A DNA stretch of 64,000 nt from Tragulus kanchil. Taxonomy: Eukaryota; Chordata; Mammalia; Artiodactyla; Tragulidae. Positions 22,483 through 35,040 of the stretch are shown one piece after another. A program made the position numbers and the translations under genes. The stretch is taken from positions 170,185,298 through 170,249,297 of the forward strand of contig JAIOJX010000030.1 in the NCBI GenBank assembly GCA_022376925.1, given 5' to 3'. The notes below the pieces were generated by a model. It was not told the origin of the DNA, did no database searches, and saw only the letters and a list, made by a program, of their open reading frames with translations. How positions within the stretch are numbered: position 1 is the first letter of the stretch; every line of letters starts with the position of its first letter.

Positions 22483-24879
22483 AAATGCTGGAAAGTAACT
22501 GTTAAAATGTGAAACTGTAACTTTTAAAAAGGCTACAATGAAATTATAGCCAACGCCACTCACCAAATCTTTGCACCTAGTAGATAGATCAATGTAAAAA
22601 ACAAATACCGGAAACCTAACTGTACAGTGAGTGTGGGGGAAATGTAGTAACCTAGTTAGTAGTCCTCAGTATAACCAATTGTACAAGGGGAAGTGGTGTC
22701 TACCTACTTGTCCATCACCATTACCGGAAGCTGTACTGATCAGTTCATTGATAACGGGCAATTTTTTTTTTTTTTGCTTCACAGAATGATTTCTTAACCT
22801 TCAACTTACCCTGAGGTCAAGCGTTTTGTCTTTCTGTGTTACCGGTGTTCAGTCTCTTTTAGGAATGAACCAGCAAGATGTTCATTTAAAACTGACCAAA
22901 GAATAAAATTCATTCCTGGTCTAGTTTCCTGGGCCTGGGGCCCAGCCTCCGACCGCTAAGGACCTTTGTTGGATAAAACTGAGGATGAGCCGTGCTTCCT
23001 GCCACAAGCCCCTCTCTCCCTTTAGTCCCCTTTCCTCTTAAAGAGCTGCTCTGAGCTGTGGGATTCTGTGACAAATTCTTGCCTTTCCTTGTTTTCAGTG
23101 CTAATGATTTCTCACCTTGAAGCGCCTTTTGAACCCCAGACAGAGCACATGACTGGAGGGAACTGTCAGCTTGGGAATGAGACTTGGGGGTCTTTTCTCT
23201 GAGGTCACTGGGCCCTCAGGGGCAGTAGAGAAATGGATTCCCACCAGGTTCCTATCACGTGAAGAAATGTGAGTGGAAAGAGACGCAGGGAAATGGAGCC
23301 ATCCCTCGGCTGCCGGCTGGAACCAGCAGCTCAGTGATCTGCCTTATAAACACTCCCGAACTGGTTGGTGGTACCCATGGGGGGCCAGTGCAGGGAAGGG
23401 CCTGGCGCTGGCCTTGCTTCCTTGTTGGAGGCCCTCAGAGTGCCTTGTCGGGGGTATTTCTTTCTCATTCAGGAGGCATGGATGCAGAGGACTTCCTGGG
23501 ACCTGGTCGTTACCTGGCGCTCAGCGCAGACATGGCTGATAGAAAACCACGAAGGACTAATGTAACGGTTCTTCCTCTCAGTCACTCTGTCCCTGACTTT
23601 TCACACTAGAGCAAATGCCTCATCCTCCCAAGAAACCCAGAAAGAAGGACAGCTGGCTCACCACGGCGGGGGAAGGGGATGCTGAGAAATGCTGGAAAGT
23701 AACTGTTAAAATGTGAAACTGTAACTTTTAAAAAGGCTACAATGAAATTATAGCCAACGCCACTCACCAAATCTTTGCACCTAGTAGATAGATCAATGTA
23801 AAAAACAAATACCGGAAACCTAACTGTACAGTGAGTGTGGGGGAAATGTAGTAACCTAGTTAGTAGTCCTCAGTATAACCAATTGTACAAGGGGAAGTGG
23901 TGTCTACCTACTTGTCCATCACCATTACCGGAAGCTGTACTGATCAGTTCATTGATAACGGGCAATTTTTTTTTTTTGCTTCACAGAATGATTTCTTAAC
24001 CTTCAACTTACCCTGAGGTCAAGCGTTTTGTCTTTCTGTGTTACCGGTGTTCAGTCTCTTTTAGGAATGAACCAGCAAGATGTTCATTTAAAACTGACCA
24101 AAGAATAAAATTCATTCCTGGTCTAGTTTCCTGGGCCTGGGGCCCAGCCTCCGACCGCTAAGGACCTTTGTTGGATAAAACTGAGGATGAGCCGTGCTTC
24201 CTGCCACAAGCCCCTCTCTCCTTTAGTCCCCTTTCCTCTTAAAGAGCTGCTCTGAGCTGTGGGATTCTGTGACAAATTCTTGCCTTTCCTTGTTTTCAGT
24301 GCTAATGATTTCTCACCTTGAAGCGCCTTTTGAACCCCAGACAGAGCACATGACTGGAGGGAACTGTCAGCTTGGGAATGAGACTTGGGGGTCTTTTCTC
24401 TGAGGTCACTGGGCCCTCAGGGGCAGTAGAGAAATGGATTCCCACCAGGTTCCTATCACGTGAAGAAATGTGAGTGGAAAGAGACGCAGGGAAATGGAGC
24501 CATCCCTCGGCTGCCGGCTGGAACCAGCAGCTCAGTGATCTGCCTTATAAACACTCCCGAACTGGTTGGTGGTACCCATGGGGGGCCAGTGCAGGGAAGG
24601 GCCTGGCGCTGGCCTTGCTTCCTTGTTGGAGGCCCTCAGAGTGCCTTGTCGGGGGTATTTCTTTCTCATTCAGGAGGCATGGATGCAGAGGACTTCCTGG
24701 GACCTGGTCGTTACCTGGCGCTCAGCGCAGACATGGCTGATAGAAAACCACGAAGGACTAATGTAACGGTTCTTCCTCTCAGTCACTCTGTCCCTGACTT
24801 TTCACACTAGAGCAAATGCCTCATCCTCCCAAGAAACCCAGAAAGAAGGACAGCTGGCTCACCACGGCGGGGGAAGGGG
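22483..24879. repeat. Tandem duplication 8 in the SRGAP3 3' UTR
   Basis: Copy A is 22483-23678 and copy B is 23687-24879, offset about 1201, with filler ATGCTGAG. The copies differ in the length of a T run and of a C run. Confidence 0.93.
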
Positions 24880-25585
24880 GTCTGCTGGGTTCAGGGAGGG
24901 GGGTCGGGAGGAAAAGCTCTTCAGGAAGGGGTGAGCTGAGGTATTGCTAGGATGACTTTGATTTTCTGCTGTGCAGAGCTAGTGCTGATGTCTCTGGGGT
25001 CCCCGCCCCCCTGAGCAGCTACATAGAGAATTCCCCACATACCCAGAGCTGCTGGGGGAGCTGCGGGGAGGGACTTTGCTACCCGGTCAGGGTCCTCCTC
25101 GCCTCTCTGGGAGGCTGATCTTCCTGCTGTCTCATCCTCCGGGACTGCTCCTGCTGACGCTTCCTTTCCATGTGGACTGTTCCCCCAGGCAAACGACGAC
25201 CTTGAACCAGAACGGCCAGAGTGCACTTTGCTTTCCTCAGACAGGAAGTCACTTCTGGCCGGGGTTTCTGCTCAGGCTCTAGTCCCCAGCAGTGTGACTG
25301 TTCACACGGTTTGGCAATAGGTTCGGTTCTGATTGCTTCAGAGTGGCTGGTCTTATTTCGTTTCCTTTGGTCTCCTTCCTCCCCGCAAAGTGTCAGGAAA
25401 ATTAAACTGAAACCACCCTAGGAAATTGCTGGTTGCTTGTCCCCACGTGGTTGATAAGTGTTGCCCTCTCTCGGACATCGTTTCTCTCCCTTACAACCCA
25501 GCGCCCGTGCCGTAGAGTGTCTGACTGGATTCTCTGTTGCGTATTCTCATGGTGCCTGCTGGTTTGACGTGGAGCTATCCTGTGA

Positions 25586-25591
25586 AATAAA
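25586..25591 (+). terminator. Candidate SRGAP3 poly(A) signal
   Basis: AATAAA, followed within 20-40 bases by a T-rich and GT-rich stretch (TTTTCTCAAATGTGCTCCGG). No stronger signal lies upstream apart from the one at 22902, and SINE-rich intergenic DNA starts shortly after. Confidence 0.6.
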
Positions 25592-25610
25592 ACAGCTTAA
25601 CTTTTCTCAA

Positions 25611-26039
25611 ATGTGCTCCGGTGGCTTTTTGGAAGGGTGAGGTGGCCCACTGGGGATGGGGAACCCCCCTCCCCTATGGTGGCGGGCAGGTGGTACCCTC
25701 TGGTCTGTGGTCCATGTGCTTCCACCAGGAAGTGTCCCTGAAGTGTCCTTTAGCTCAGACCCAACAGGGTGAAGGCCAAGGTCCAAGGAGGACTGCATCC
25801 GCAGCAGAGCTAGCTGGAGGAGGTAAATGTGTGGTGCCTGCTGGGAAGTGTCAACGCAGAGGCAAGCAGGAGGCGGAGTTGCTGCCTGCGGAGAGGCCTT
25901 GGAGAGTTTATGACAAATCCCCACAGGATGCTACTTCCAGTGTGATAGCATCTGCAGCATCGTAGCATCTGTTGTCTGCACACATGGTTGTCTACAGCCC
26001 CTGGAATTTTCTGTGTGTGTGAAGAGTCTGTTGATCACT
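25611..26039. other. Intergenic DNA after SRGAP3
   Basis: Single-copy sequence with no gene or clear repeat that I can see. Confidence 0.5.
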
Positions 26040-26051
26040 TATTTCTGCCCC

Positions 26052-26264
26052 ATGCATGCGTGCTAAGTCAACTCAGTTATGTCTGACTCTTTTGCGAGCC
26101 CATGGACTATAGCCCACCAGGCTCCTTTGTCCATGGGATTGTCCAGACTAGAATACTGGAGTGGGTTGACACTTCCTTCTCCAGGGGATCTTCCCGAACC
26201 AGGGATCCAACCTGTCTCCTGCACTTGCAGGCAGATTCTTTACTACTTGGGCCACCTGGGAAGC
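26052..26264 (-). repeat. Bov-tA SINE
   Basis: Minus-strand Bov-tA element flanked by a 12-base target-site duplication TATTTCTGCCCC / TATTTCTGTCCC at 26040-26051 and 26265-26276. Confidence 0.9.
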
Positions 26265-26344
26265 TATTTCTGTCCCAGGCAGTAGATTAAGTCCTTTACA
26301 TGCATTTTCTCCTGAAATTCTCAAAACCACTATTGAAGGTAAAT

Positions 26345-26545
26345 GGCTTACCTGGGGGGTCAGCGCCGAAGAATCTGCAGGAAACACAGGTTTGACCCCT
26401 GGGTCGGGTAGATCCCAGGAGGAGGAAATGGTCACCCACTGTAGTATGCTTGCTTGGGAAATCCTATGGAGAGAGAGGCTTGGCAGGCTACAGTTCATGG
26501 AGTCACAGAGTTGGACACAGTTTACTGACTAAACAACAACAAACC
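26345..26545 (+). repeat. Diverged Bov-tA SINE
   Basis: Plus-strand element starting GGCTTACCTGGGGGGTCAGC, with AGGAGGAAATGGTCACCCAC and an AACAACAACAAAC end. It has more changes than its neighbours and no clear target-site duplication. Confidence 0.8.
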
Positions 26546-26559
26546 CTTCTTAAACCCCA

Positions 26560-27155
26560 TTCTGCAGAAGAGGAAACAGAGGCTCTGAGAGACTAAACCA
26601 CCTGTCCAAGTTCAGGCTAGGAAGTGAAGGGGCCCTCACTGAGCCCAGTCCATCTAAGGTCCAAGCACGGGTGTTCTGAGAGTGGTGCTGTTGCCTAGCC
26701 ACAGCCTCCTCCTCTCAGGCTGGCTTTGCTCAGCTCTGCCTATTACCTTTGTGTCCCGGGGGCTCTCTGACATCTCTCGATTGCCCAGTGGCAACAGAAG
26801 CTGCCCTTGCCTGCGCCTTCTCTTCTTCAACACAAGGAAGTCTTAAGTTTAATTCACCTTAGTCAGAATTTCCCTGCAAGCCATCTCTGAAGCAATCAGA
26901 GGTAAGGAAGCCCCATTGTCCAAAGTGGGGTCAACCTCATTCATACTTCCTATTAGGAGGTTCTGGGGGCTGTCCTCAGGCTGTAGACCACGGTAAATAG
27001 TCTACAGGGTAAACAGACCATTTACTAATGGTCACTGGGTCACAGAGAGGTTAGTTACCCAGAAATAGCTAACTGAGACACTAAAAAAAAATGCTCATGT
27101 AGATAGCCTCCAACTTTGTACTTACCCTTGGACTCTAGGTTAACTTAATGGTAAT
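26560..27155. other. Intergenic DNA with a MIR remnant
   Basis: A reversed MIR fragment occupies about 26560-26640 (GCAGAAGAGGAAACAGAGGC). The rest shows no gene or named repeat. Confidence 0.5.
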
Positions 27156-27166
27156 AAAACTAATAG

Positions 27167-27439
27167 CCGGGCTTCCCTGGTGGTCCAGTGGGTAAGGACA
27201 CCGCCTTGCAGTGCAAGGGGCACCGGTTCGATCCCTGGCCTGGGAAGATGCCGTATGCCGTGGAGCGGCTGGATCGATGTGTCCAACTACTGAGCTGGAG
27301 CGCTGGAGAGCATGTGCCCAGAGCCGGCGCTCTACAGCGAGAGAGGCCACTGCAGTGGGAGGCCCACACAGGCCAAAGACTTAAAATGGATGAAAATAGA
27401 TAAATGAAAGACCAATAGAAGTGGCCAAAAATCCCCCCC
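27167..27439 (+). repeat. tRNA-Glu SINE, unplaced body type
   Basis: Plus-strand member: GGGCTTCCCTGGTGGTCCAG head, B box GGTTCGATCCC, and the end GACCAATAGAAGTGGCC. Target-site duplication AAAACTAATAG / AAAACTAACAG at 27156-27166 and 27440-27450. It lies outside the duplicated tracts and is the cleanest reference copy. Confidence 0.88.
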
Positions 27440-27469
27440 AAAACTAACAGTCCTCAAGCACATGCTGGA

Positions 27470-27955
27470 CATTCTTCCAAGAGCCGAGCAGAGGACGTCC
27501 CATCCTTCGCCTCACTGAACCCTTAGAATCACCTACAGGTGTCAGTTCTGTTAGTGCCCCTATTTGACACGAGGAAGGTGAAGTGCACAGGCTTTAAAGC
27601 CCAGGATTCCACACCTGCTCTGCTCTCCTCCAACCCCCATCTCTAGATAAACGCGTTGTCTCCCCACAGCACCCACGGCCTAAGAGAAGTACAGCCACCC
27701 TCGAGGATGTGAATGAGGACTCTTAAGGCCAGACTGCCTGGCTTTGAATCCTGGCCTCCCCTCCTTACCAGCTGAGAAGCCACAGGAGAGTTCTCCACAG
27801 TCCTGCCCCTCATTTCATCGCCTCTAAAGCAGGGGCAGTAGCAGTACCCACCACGGAGGCTTGCTGTGAGAAGTACGTAAGTTAGTACCTAGGACGTGCC
27901 TAGGACAGTACCAGGCACAGAGAGAACCCTCAACACATGTAGCTGCTATAAAGAT
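27470..27955. repeat. Two MIR remnants in opposite orientation
   Basis: A weak reversed MIR at about 27470-27620 is followed by a plus-strand MIR at about 27720-27955 (GACTGCCTGGCTTTGAATCC at its start). Confidence 0.6.
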
Positions 27956-27969
27956 GATCTTTACTTCTG

Positions 27970-30069
27970 GGGAGTCCTAATGCCAGGGTCCCAGGCCCAA
28001 AGCCAAATCTGCCCTTTTCAGCAGTGTGTCTTGGGGCTAGCTGACCAACTGCTTCTAGCGCAGAGCCTTAAATGAGAATGTATATGTTTATAAATGCATC
28101 TGTACTGAGCACTTACTGTGTGCCAGGCACCAGTCAAAGCAACTCACATGGATTATCTCATTCTCTTCCAACAGAGAAACCATAGGGCAGTAACTATGAC
28201 TGAGCCCCTCCAGGTTTGGAGAAGTACAGTCACTTTCTGAAGATCACACAGTTGATAAGCGGTAAACTTGAATACCTATGGAAGAGGTCCACTCAGAACA
28301 CAGCAGTGGCTGGCTATCCCCTGGCCCCTGCCCCTATATTAATTTCTTTGTTTCCAATATGCCCAGCTTAGGTCTCCATTCCAGGAATGTCAAACATACA
28401 GTCATCACCCATGTCTGCAGACCCACCAGGACTCCCGGTGGCCCCTGGAAGCACAGACAAGACTTACAAAAGGGGCTGCAGGAGGGCAGGGTCAGGGCTG
28501 ACTTGGACGCTTTGTCCCCTACAGGCCCTTTAGTGAAAGATCAATTAAATGCAAGGATGAGAGGAAATAAATGCCTAAGGCATTCACGGGGTGATTGCTC
28601 TTCTGCATTTCTTCCTCAAAGCTTGGGCTCACATCCAGCCCAGTACTGTACTGCCATCATGTGGCCATTTGTAAAATAACAGCCACGATCCACGGTCTCT
28701 GATCTAAGACCGCAGCCCAGGTAATAACTTGAGCATCTGAAGAGGAGGGGAGGCAGTCTGGTGAGACCTGAACCTGTGGGATCTGATGCCATCTCTGGGT
28801 AGACAGTGTCGTAACTGAGTTGAACAGGAGGACGCTCAGCTGGGGTCGCAAAGGAGAGGCCCTGAAAAGGAGTGTGGAGGCCTGGAACCTCTCAAGATGC
28901 AACCAAACCAGGCCCTACCCTCGGCTGGGACAATGTTCCCCTGATTAGGGTTGTCAGATTAGGCAAATAAAACTATGATGTTCAGTTAAATTGGAATGTC
29001 ATATCCACAGTGAATACTTTTTGGGAGTCCTAATGCCAGGGTCCCAGGCCCAAAGCCAAATCTGCCCTTTTCAGCAGTGTGTCTTGGGGCTAGCTGACCA
29101 ACTGCTTCTAGCGCAGAGCCTTAAATGAGAATGTATATGTTTATAAATGCATCTGTACTGAGCACTTACTGTGTGCCAGGCACCAGTCAAAGCAACTCAC
29201 ATGGATTATCTCATTCTCTTCCAACAGAGAAACCATAGGGCAGTAACTATGACTGAGCCCCTCCAGGTTTGGAGAAGTACAGTCACTTTCTGAAGATCAC
29301 ACAGTTGATAAGCGGTAAACTTGAATACCTATGGAAGAGGTCCACTCAGAACACAGCAGTGGCTGGCTATCCCCTGGCCCCTGCCCCTATATTAATTTCT
29401 TTGTTTCCAATATGCCCAGCTTAGGTCTCCATTCCAGGAATGTCAAACATACAGTCATCACCCATGTCTGCAGACCCACCAGGACTCCCGGTGGCCCCTG
29501 GAAGCACAGACAAGACTTACAAAAGGGGCTGCAGGAGGGCAGGGTCAGGGCTGACTTGGACGCTTTGTCCCCTACAGGCCCTTTAGTGAAAGATCAATTA
29601 AATGCAAGGATGAGAGGAAATAAATGCCTAAGGCATTCACGGGGTGATTGCTCTTCTGCATTTCTTCCTCAAAGCTTGGGCTCACATCCAGCCCAGTACT
29701 GTACTGCCATCATGTGGCCATTTGTAAAATAACAGCCACGATCCACGGTCTCTGATCTAAGACCGCAGCCCAGGTAATAACTTGAGCATCTGAAGAGGAG
29801 GGGAGGCAGTCTGGTGAGACCTGAACCTGTGGGATCTGATGCCATCTCTGGGTAGACAGTGTCGTAACTGAGTTGAACAGGAGGACGCTCAGCTGGGGTC
29901 GCAAAGGAGAGGCCCTGAAAAGGAGTGTGGAGGCCTGGAACCTCTCAAGATGCAACCAAACCAGGCCCTACCCTCGGCTGGGACAATGTTCCCCTGATTA
30001 GGGTTGTCAGATTAGGCAAATAAAACTATGATGTTCAGTTAAATTGGAATGTCATATCCACAGTGAATA
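27970..30069. repeat. Tandem duplication 9 (offset 1053)
   Basis: Copy A is 27970-29016 and copy B is 29023-30069, with a 6-base filler. I noticed no internal difference. A reversed MIR (about 28085-28275, again 29138-29328, with ACTTACTGTGTGCCAGGCAC) is carried in both. Confidence 0.94.
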
Positions 30070-30748
30070 ATTTTTTAGTCTAAGTCTGTCATGTACCACA
30101 TTTAGGATCTGTTTATATTTAAAAACTCTTTGCTGTTGATAAGAAGTTCAAGTTTACTTGGCATCCAGTCCTTTACCTGGCAGCCCTGTCCTGGATCCTC
30201 ACAACAGGAGCTTCTACTGAGCACTAGCTTGAGTTTTTTCTATATAACATTTTTTTTTTAATTCCTGAATAAGGAAGTACAATCTCTTTATTGATCTAAC
30301 AGAAGGAGACTGTGGAACTAGCAGCTTGTTAGAAGACACTGGCTCAATATTATTATTTTTTTAATTTTTACTTTACTTTTTACTTTTACAGAGTTTTGTT
30401 GTTTATAGATATGTATGATCCCAGATGAGACTGGCTCAATATTATGGGGAGGGCAAGACAAAAGACTTTGTTCAGAGCTCAAAATGGCTTTCAGAACCTG
30501 CTGGTGCCCTTGGGCGGACTTTCCTTCCCCGGCCCAGAGGTGGGCTTGATCCGGTGATGTTGAAGAGGGCACGAAGGGACTGCTTGGTAGCGGCAGAGAT
30601 TTATGGGAATGTAGGCTTATTCTGGTGATTCACTCAATCATTCAGTCTCACCAAGAAGCTGGTGGCAGGAAGTCAGAGATGAATGGCACTGGGTGCTGCC
30701 CTGGAGGCGAACGTGGATCCCAGGGTTCAACAGGCAATGGCTACAGTT
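30070..30748. other. Intergenic DNA, A/T-rich
   Basis: Non-coding, with T-rich runs near 30,250 and 30,355. I see no gene. Confidence 0.5.
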
Positions 30749-30909
30749 CGTGGGCCCGCCAGGCTCCTGTGTCCATGGGATGCTCCAGGCAAGAATACTG
30801 GAATGGGTAGCTATTCCCTTCTCCAGGGGATTTTCCCGACCCAGGGATGGAAGCCAGGTCTCCCACTCTGCAGGTGGATCCTTTACCATCTGAGACACCA
30901 AGGAAGCCC
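30749..30909 (-). repeat. Bov-tA SINE, partial
   Basis: Minus-strand element with CCAGGCAAGAATACTGGAAT and the reversed tRNA head at its right end. The copy at 31889-32024 has internal gaps near its start. Confidence 0.85.
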
Positions 30910-33002
30910 AACTGAGTGGGACGCATGGGTTTGCTTCTGTCTTCTTTTTCCCCTTCCTTCCCCATTCTTTTTTTCCTTTCTCATCTCCTCTCTATCCCTG
31001 TCACCTCCTCTGCACTTTGCCACCTTAAACTTTGTAACCAACTAGTCCCATAAAGGAGCAATTACTGGTGCACTCAGGCCTGAGATGTGGTCTTGATCTC
31101 ATTTCCTTTAGCTTCCCAAGCCTTCCCTCTCCATGCCTACATGCAGAACTAGGTAATGCATCCAAAGAAGCCTGGATCCCATGTATCCAGTGCATCCTGA
31201 AGTTCATTTACATTCCCTTTTCTGCTTGGCTGACAGAAATCCACTTCCTCCCCTAACCTGCCACTCTCCAACTTCCTGTTGGAGTCCCACTAGGTCCAGA
31301 ATCCTGGGTTTCTTAAACCTTGACCCTGACAGCTTGCAGGCTGTTATTTCTCCATAAAGTATCAGTGGGTGATCCCTTTTGGTTTGGGGTTAAAAGATAT
31401 TTCAAGAATGAGTCATTTTGCCTATCTGAGACTCAGTTCCTACATCTATAAAATGGGAACAAATCTCATGATGAGGGGCTTAAGAGAATATTCTGTAGTG
31501 GTTAATATGGACTTTTAAGTTAGACTGGTCAAGTTAATTTCTTCCGCTTCCACTACTAGCAGAATTCCCTAAGACAGTTAACCTGTATATTTCCCTTTCC
31601 TCATTTGGTTGGAGTGAACCTGAAATAAGTCAGTATGTGTAAAGCCATCTAGTTTTGTATACAAGGGCCTAATACATGTCAGCTAAAGAATATTAAAGTC
31701 CTTTGCCCCAAAGCTTCTAATATCATTATTGCCCAGTGAGTCTTTGGACATAGGCTGGGAAAAACAGTCAAATACATCTCTGACTCAGGGGTCAGAGTAG
31801 CTTATGAAGAGGGTCCAACATAGCGAAGCCTTAACCTCTCTGAGCCTCCGTGTTTTCACCTGTAAAATGACAGTAGCAGCCTGACTTACGTGGGCCCCCA
31901 TGGGATGCTCCAGGGATCTGGTTAGCTATTCCCTTCTCCAGGGGATTTTCCCGACCCAGGGATGGAAGCCAGGTCTCCCACTCTGCAGGTGGATCCTTTA
32001 CCATCTGAGACACCAAGGAAGCCCACCTGAGTGGGACGCCTGGGTTTGCTTCTGTCCTCTTTTTCCCCTTCCTTCCCAGTTCTTTTTTTCCTTTCTCATC
32101 TCCTCTCTATCCCTGTCACCTCCTCTGCACTTTGCCACCTTAAACTTTGTAACCAACTAGTCCCATAAAGGAGCAATTACTGGTGCACTCAGGCCTGAGA
32201 TGTGGTCTTGATCTCATTTCCTTTAGCTTCCCAAGCCTTCCCTCTCCATGCCTACATGCAGAACTAGGTAATGCATCCAAAGAAGCCTGGATCCCATGTA
32301 TCCAGTGCATCCTGAAGTTCATTTACATTCCCTTTTCTGCTTGGCTGACAGAAATCCACTTCCACCCCTCACCTGCCACTCTCCAACTTCCTGTTGGAGT
32401 CCCACTAGGTCCAGAATCCTGGGTTTCTTAAACCTTGACCCTGACAGCTTGCAGGCTGTTATTTCTCCATAAAGTATCAGTGGGTGATCCCTTTTGGTTT
32501 GGGGTTAAAAGATATTTCAAGAATGAGTCATTTTGCCTATCTGAGACTCAGTTCCTACATCTATAAAATGGGAACAAATCTCATGATGAGGGGCTTAAGA
32601 GAATATTCTGTAGTGGTTAATATGGACTTTTAAGTTAGACTGGTCAAGTTAATTTCTTCCGCTTCCACTACTAGCAGAATTCCCTAAGACAGTTAACCTG
32701 TATATTTCCCTTTCCTCATTTGGTTGGAGTGAACCTGAAATAAGTCAGTATGTGTAAAGCCATCTAGTTTTGTATACAAGGGCCTAATACATGTCAGCTA
32801 AAGAATATTAAAGTCCTTTGCCCCAAAGCTTCTAATATCATTATTGCCCAGTGAGTCTTTGGACATAGGCTGGGAAAAACAGTCAAATACATCTCTGACT
32901 CAGGGGTCAGAGTAGCTTATGAAGAGGGTCCAACATAGCGAAGCCTTAACCTCTCTGAGCCTCCGTGTTTTCACCTGTAAAATGACAGTAGCAGCCTGAC
33001 TT
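30749..33002. repeat. Tandem duplication 10 (offset 1115)
   Basis: Copy A is 30749-31887 and copy B is 31889-33002. The first 35 bases of copy B have lost pieces of the SINE seen in copy A. MIR-like sequence on the plus strand (31400-31890) is duplicated at 32515-33000. Confidence 0.9.
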
Positions 33003-34758
33003 CTGCCTACTTCACAGGGAAGCTCTGACTGGTCAACAGTAACATTAAGTATTCCCTGAGCAACCTAACTATGCTGACTTGCTGCCCATGAGACCCGATG
33101 TGATAGAGGTCCACATCAGGCAGTCTACCCATGAGTGCTGAGTTGAGCAAACAGACTCAGTAATGTGCTGTTTGGAGCTTCATATTTGGATAGCAGGCAC
33201 GTATACTCACTTGGTGAGAGTATAAATGTATTGGTCAGTCTTTTTGGAAAATTACACAGCGCTTGCTATCACGGTGTCAAAAGAGCACACAAATTGATCT
33301 AGTAGTTCAATTTACATGAAATTATCCATAGATATTCTGGCTCAGGTATGCCAAGATTTATATAGATAGTGTGTTCATTGCAACTGTTCGCAATAATGAA
33401 AAACTGGAAACAACCTAAATGGCTGTCAGATGGACACAGGTAAGTAAATTGTGGTCTATGTGGCTATTAAAAGGAATGTGGTAGGGGGCTTCCCTGGTGG
33501 TCCAGTGGGTAAGGACACCGCCTTACAGTGCTAGGGGCACCGGTTTGATCCCTGGCCTGGGAAGATCCCACGTGCTGCGGAGCGGCTGGACTGATGTGTC
33601 CAATTACCAAGCCTGAGCTCTGAGCGCATGCACCCAGAGGCGGTGCTCTGCGATGGGAGGGGAGGCCCAGTGCGATGGCAGAGAATATTCTGTAGTGGTT
33701 AATATGGACTTTTAAGTTAGACTGGTCAAGTTAATTTCTTCCGCTTCACTACTAGCAGAATTCCCTAAGACAGTTAACCTGTATATTTCCCTTTCCTCAT
33801 TTGGTTGGAGTGAACATGAAATAAGTCAGTATGTGTAAAGCCATCTAGTTTTGTATACAAGGGCCTAATACATGTCAGCTAAAGAATATTAAAGTCCTTT
33901 GCCCCAAAGCTTCTAATATCATTATTGCCCAGTGAGTCTTTGGACATAGGCTGGGAAAAACAGTCAAATACATCTCTGACTCAGGGGTCAGAGTAGCTTA
34001 TGAAGAGGGTCCAACATAGCGAAGCCTTAACCTCTCTGAGCCTCCGTGTTTTCACCTGTAAAATGACAGTAGCAGCCTGACTTCTGCCTACTTCACAGGG
34101 AAGCTCTGACTGGTAAACAGTAACATTAAGTATTCCATGAGCACACTAACTATGCTTACTTGCTGCCCATGAGACCCGATGTGATAGAGGTCCACATCAG
34201 GCAGTCTACCCATGAGTGCTGAGTTGAGCAAACAGACTCAGTAATGTGCTGTTTGGAGCTTCATATTTGGATAGCAGGCACGTATACTCACTTGGTGAGA
34301 GTATAAATGTATTGGTCAGTCTTTTTGGAAAATTACACAGCGCTTGCTATCACGGTGTCAAAAGAGCACACAAATTGATCTAGTAGTTCAATTTACATGA
34401 AATTATCCATAGATATTCTGGCTCAGGTATGCCAAGATTTATATAGATAGTGTGTTCATTGCAACTGTTCGCAATAATGAAAAACTGGAAACAACCTAAA
34501 TGGCTGTCAGATGGACACAGGTAAGTAAATTGTGGTCTATGTGGCTATTAAAAGGAATGTGGTAGGGGGCTTCCCTGGTGGTCCAGTGGGTAAGGACACC
34601 GCCTTACAGTGCTAGGGGCACCGGTTTGATCCCTGGCCTGGGAAGATCCCACGTGCTGCGGAGCGGCTGGACTGATGTGTCCAATTACCAAGCCTGAGCT
34701 CTGAAGCGCATGCACCCAGAGGCGGTGCTCTGCGATGAGAGAGGCCAGTGCGATGGCA
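32599..34758. repeat. Tandem duplication 11 (offset about 1080)
   Basis: Copy A is 32599-33680 and copy B is 33681-34758, abutting. It overlaps duplications 10 and 12. The last 40 bases of copy A are garbled relative to copy B (for example GATGGGAGGGGAGGCCC). Confidence 0.9.
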
Positions 34759-35040
34759 GGCCCACACGGGCTAAAGAACAAAGATGGATGAAAAATAGAT
34801 AAATGAAAGACCGACAGAGGTGGCCCACCCGCCCTTCTCCCTCCCCAACCCGACCCCCACCCCCCATAAAAAGGAATGCCGTAAATCTATATATGTTAGC
34901 ATGGAGAAGTCTCAGGATATCTATGAGTTAACAAACCAAAAAACTCAAGTTGACAGAGGTATGCATTTAATATACTAACATTTATGTATCTGTGTATCTG
35001 CACAGGAAATATTTGAAAGGCTATGCTCCAAAGATGTTAA
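33300..35040 (+). repeat. L1 fragment interrupted by a SINE
   Basis: AAAACTGGAAACAACCTAAA and the following GTCTATGTGGCTATTAAAAG are typical of a mammalian L1 3' region. In the second copy the L1 continues after the SINE at about 34866-35040. Confidence 0.7.
34566..34865 (+). repeat. tRNA-Glu SINE, full copy
   Basis: Plus-strand element inside the L1, ending in a C-rich tail. Its target-site duplication AAAAGGAATG is at 34550-34559 and 34869-34878. Incomplete versions at 33484-33680 and 35697-35948 arise from duplications 11 and 12. Confidence 0.88.

Larger units (their letters stand above)
18836..25610 (+). other. SRGAP3: SRGAP3 3' UTR
   Basis: Untranslated sequence after the stop, up to a candidate poly(A) site. 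Two false tandem duplications (7 and 8) inflate it; without them it would be about 4.5 kb. It contains a TA/TG-rich stretch at 19150-19275 and weaker AATAAA words (for example 22902-22907) before the final one. It has no SINE along its full length, unlike the introns and the intergenic DNA, as expected for a constrained UTR. Confidence 0.7.
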
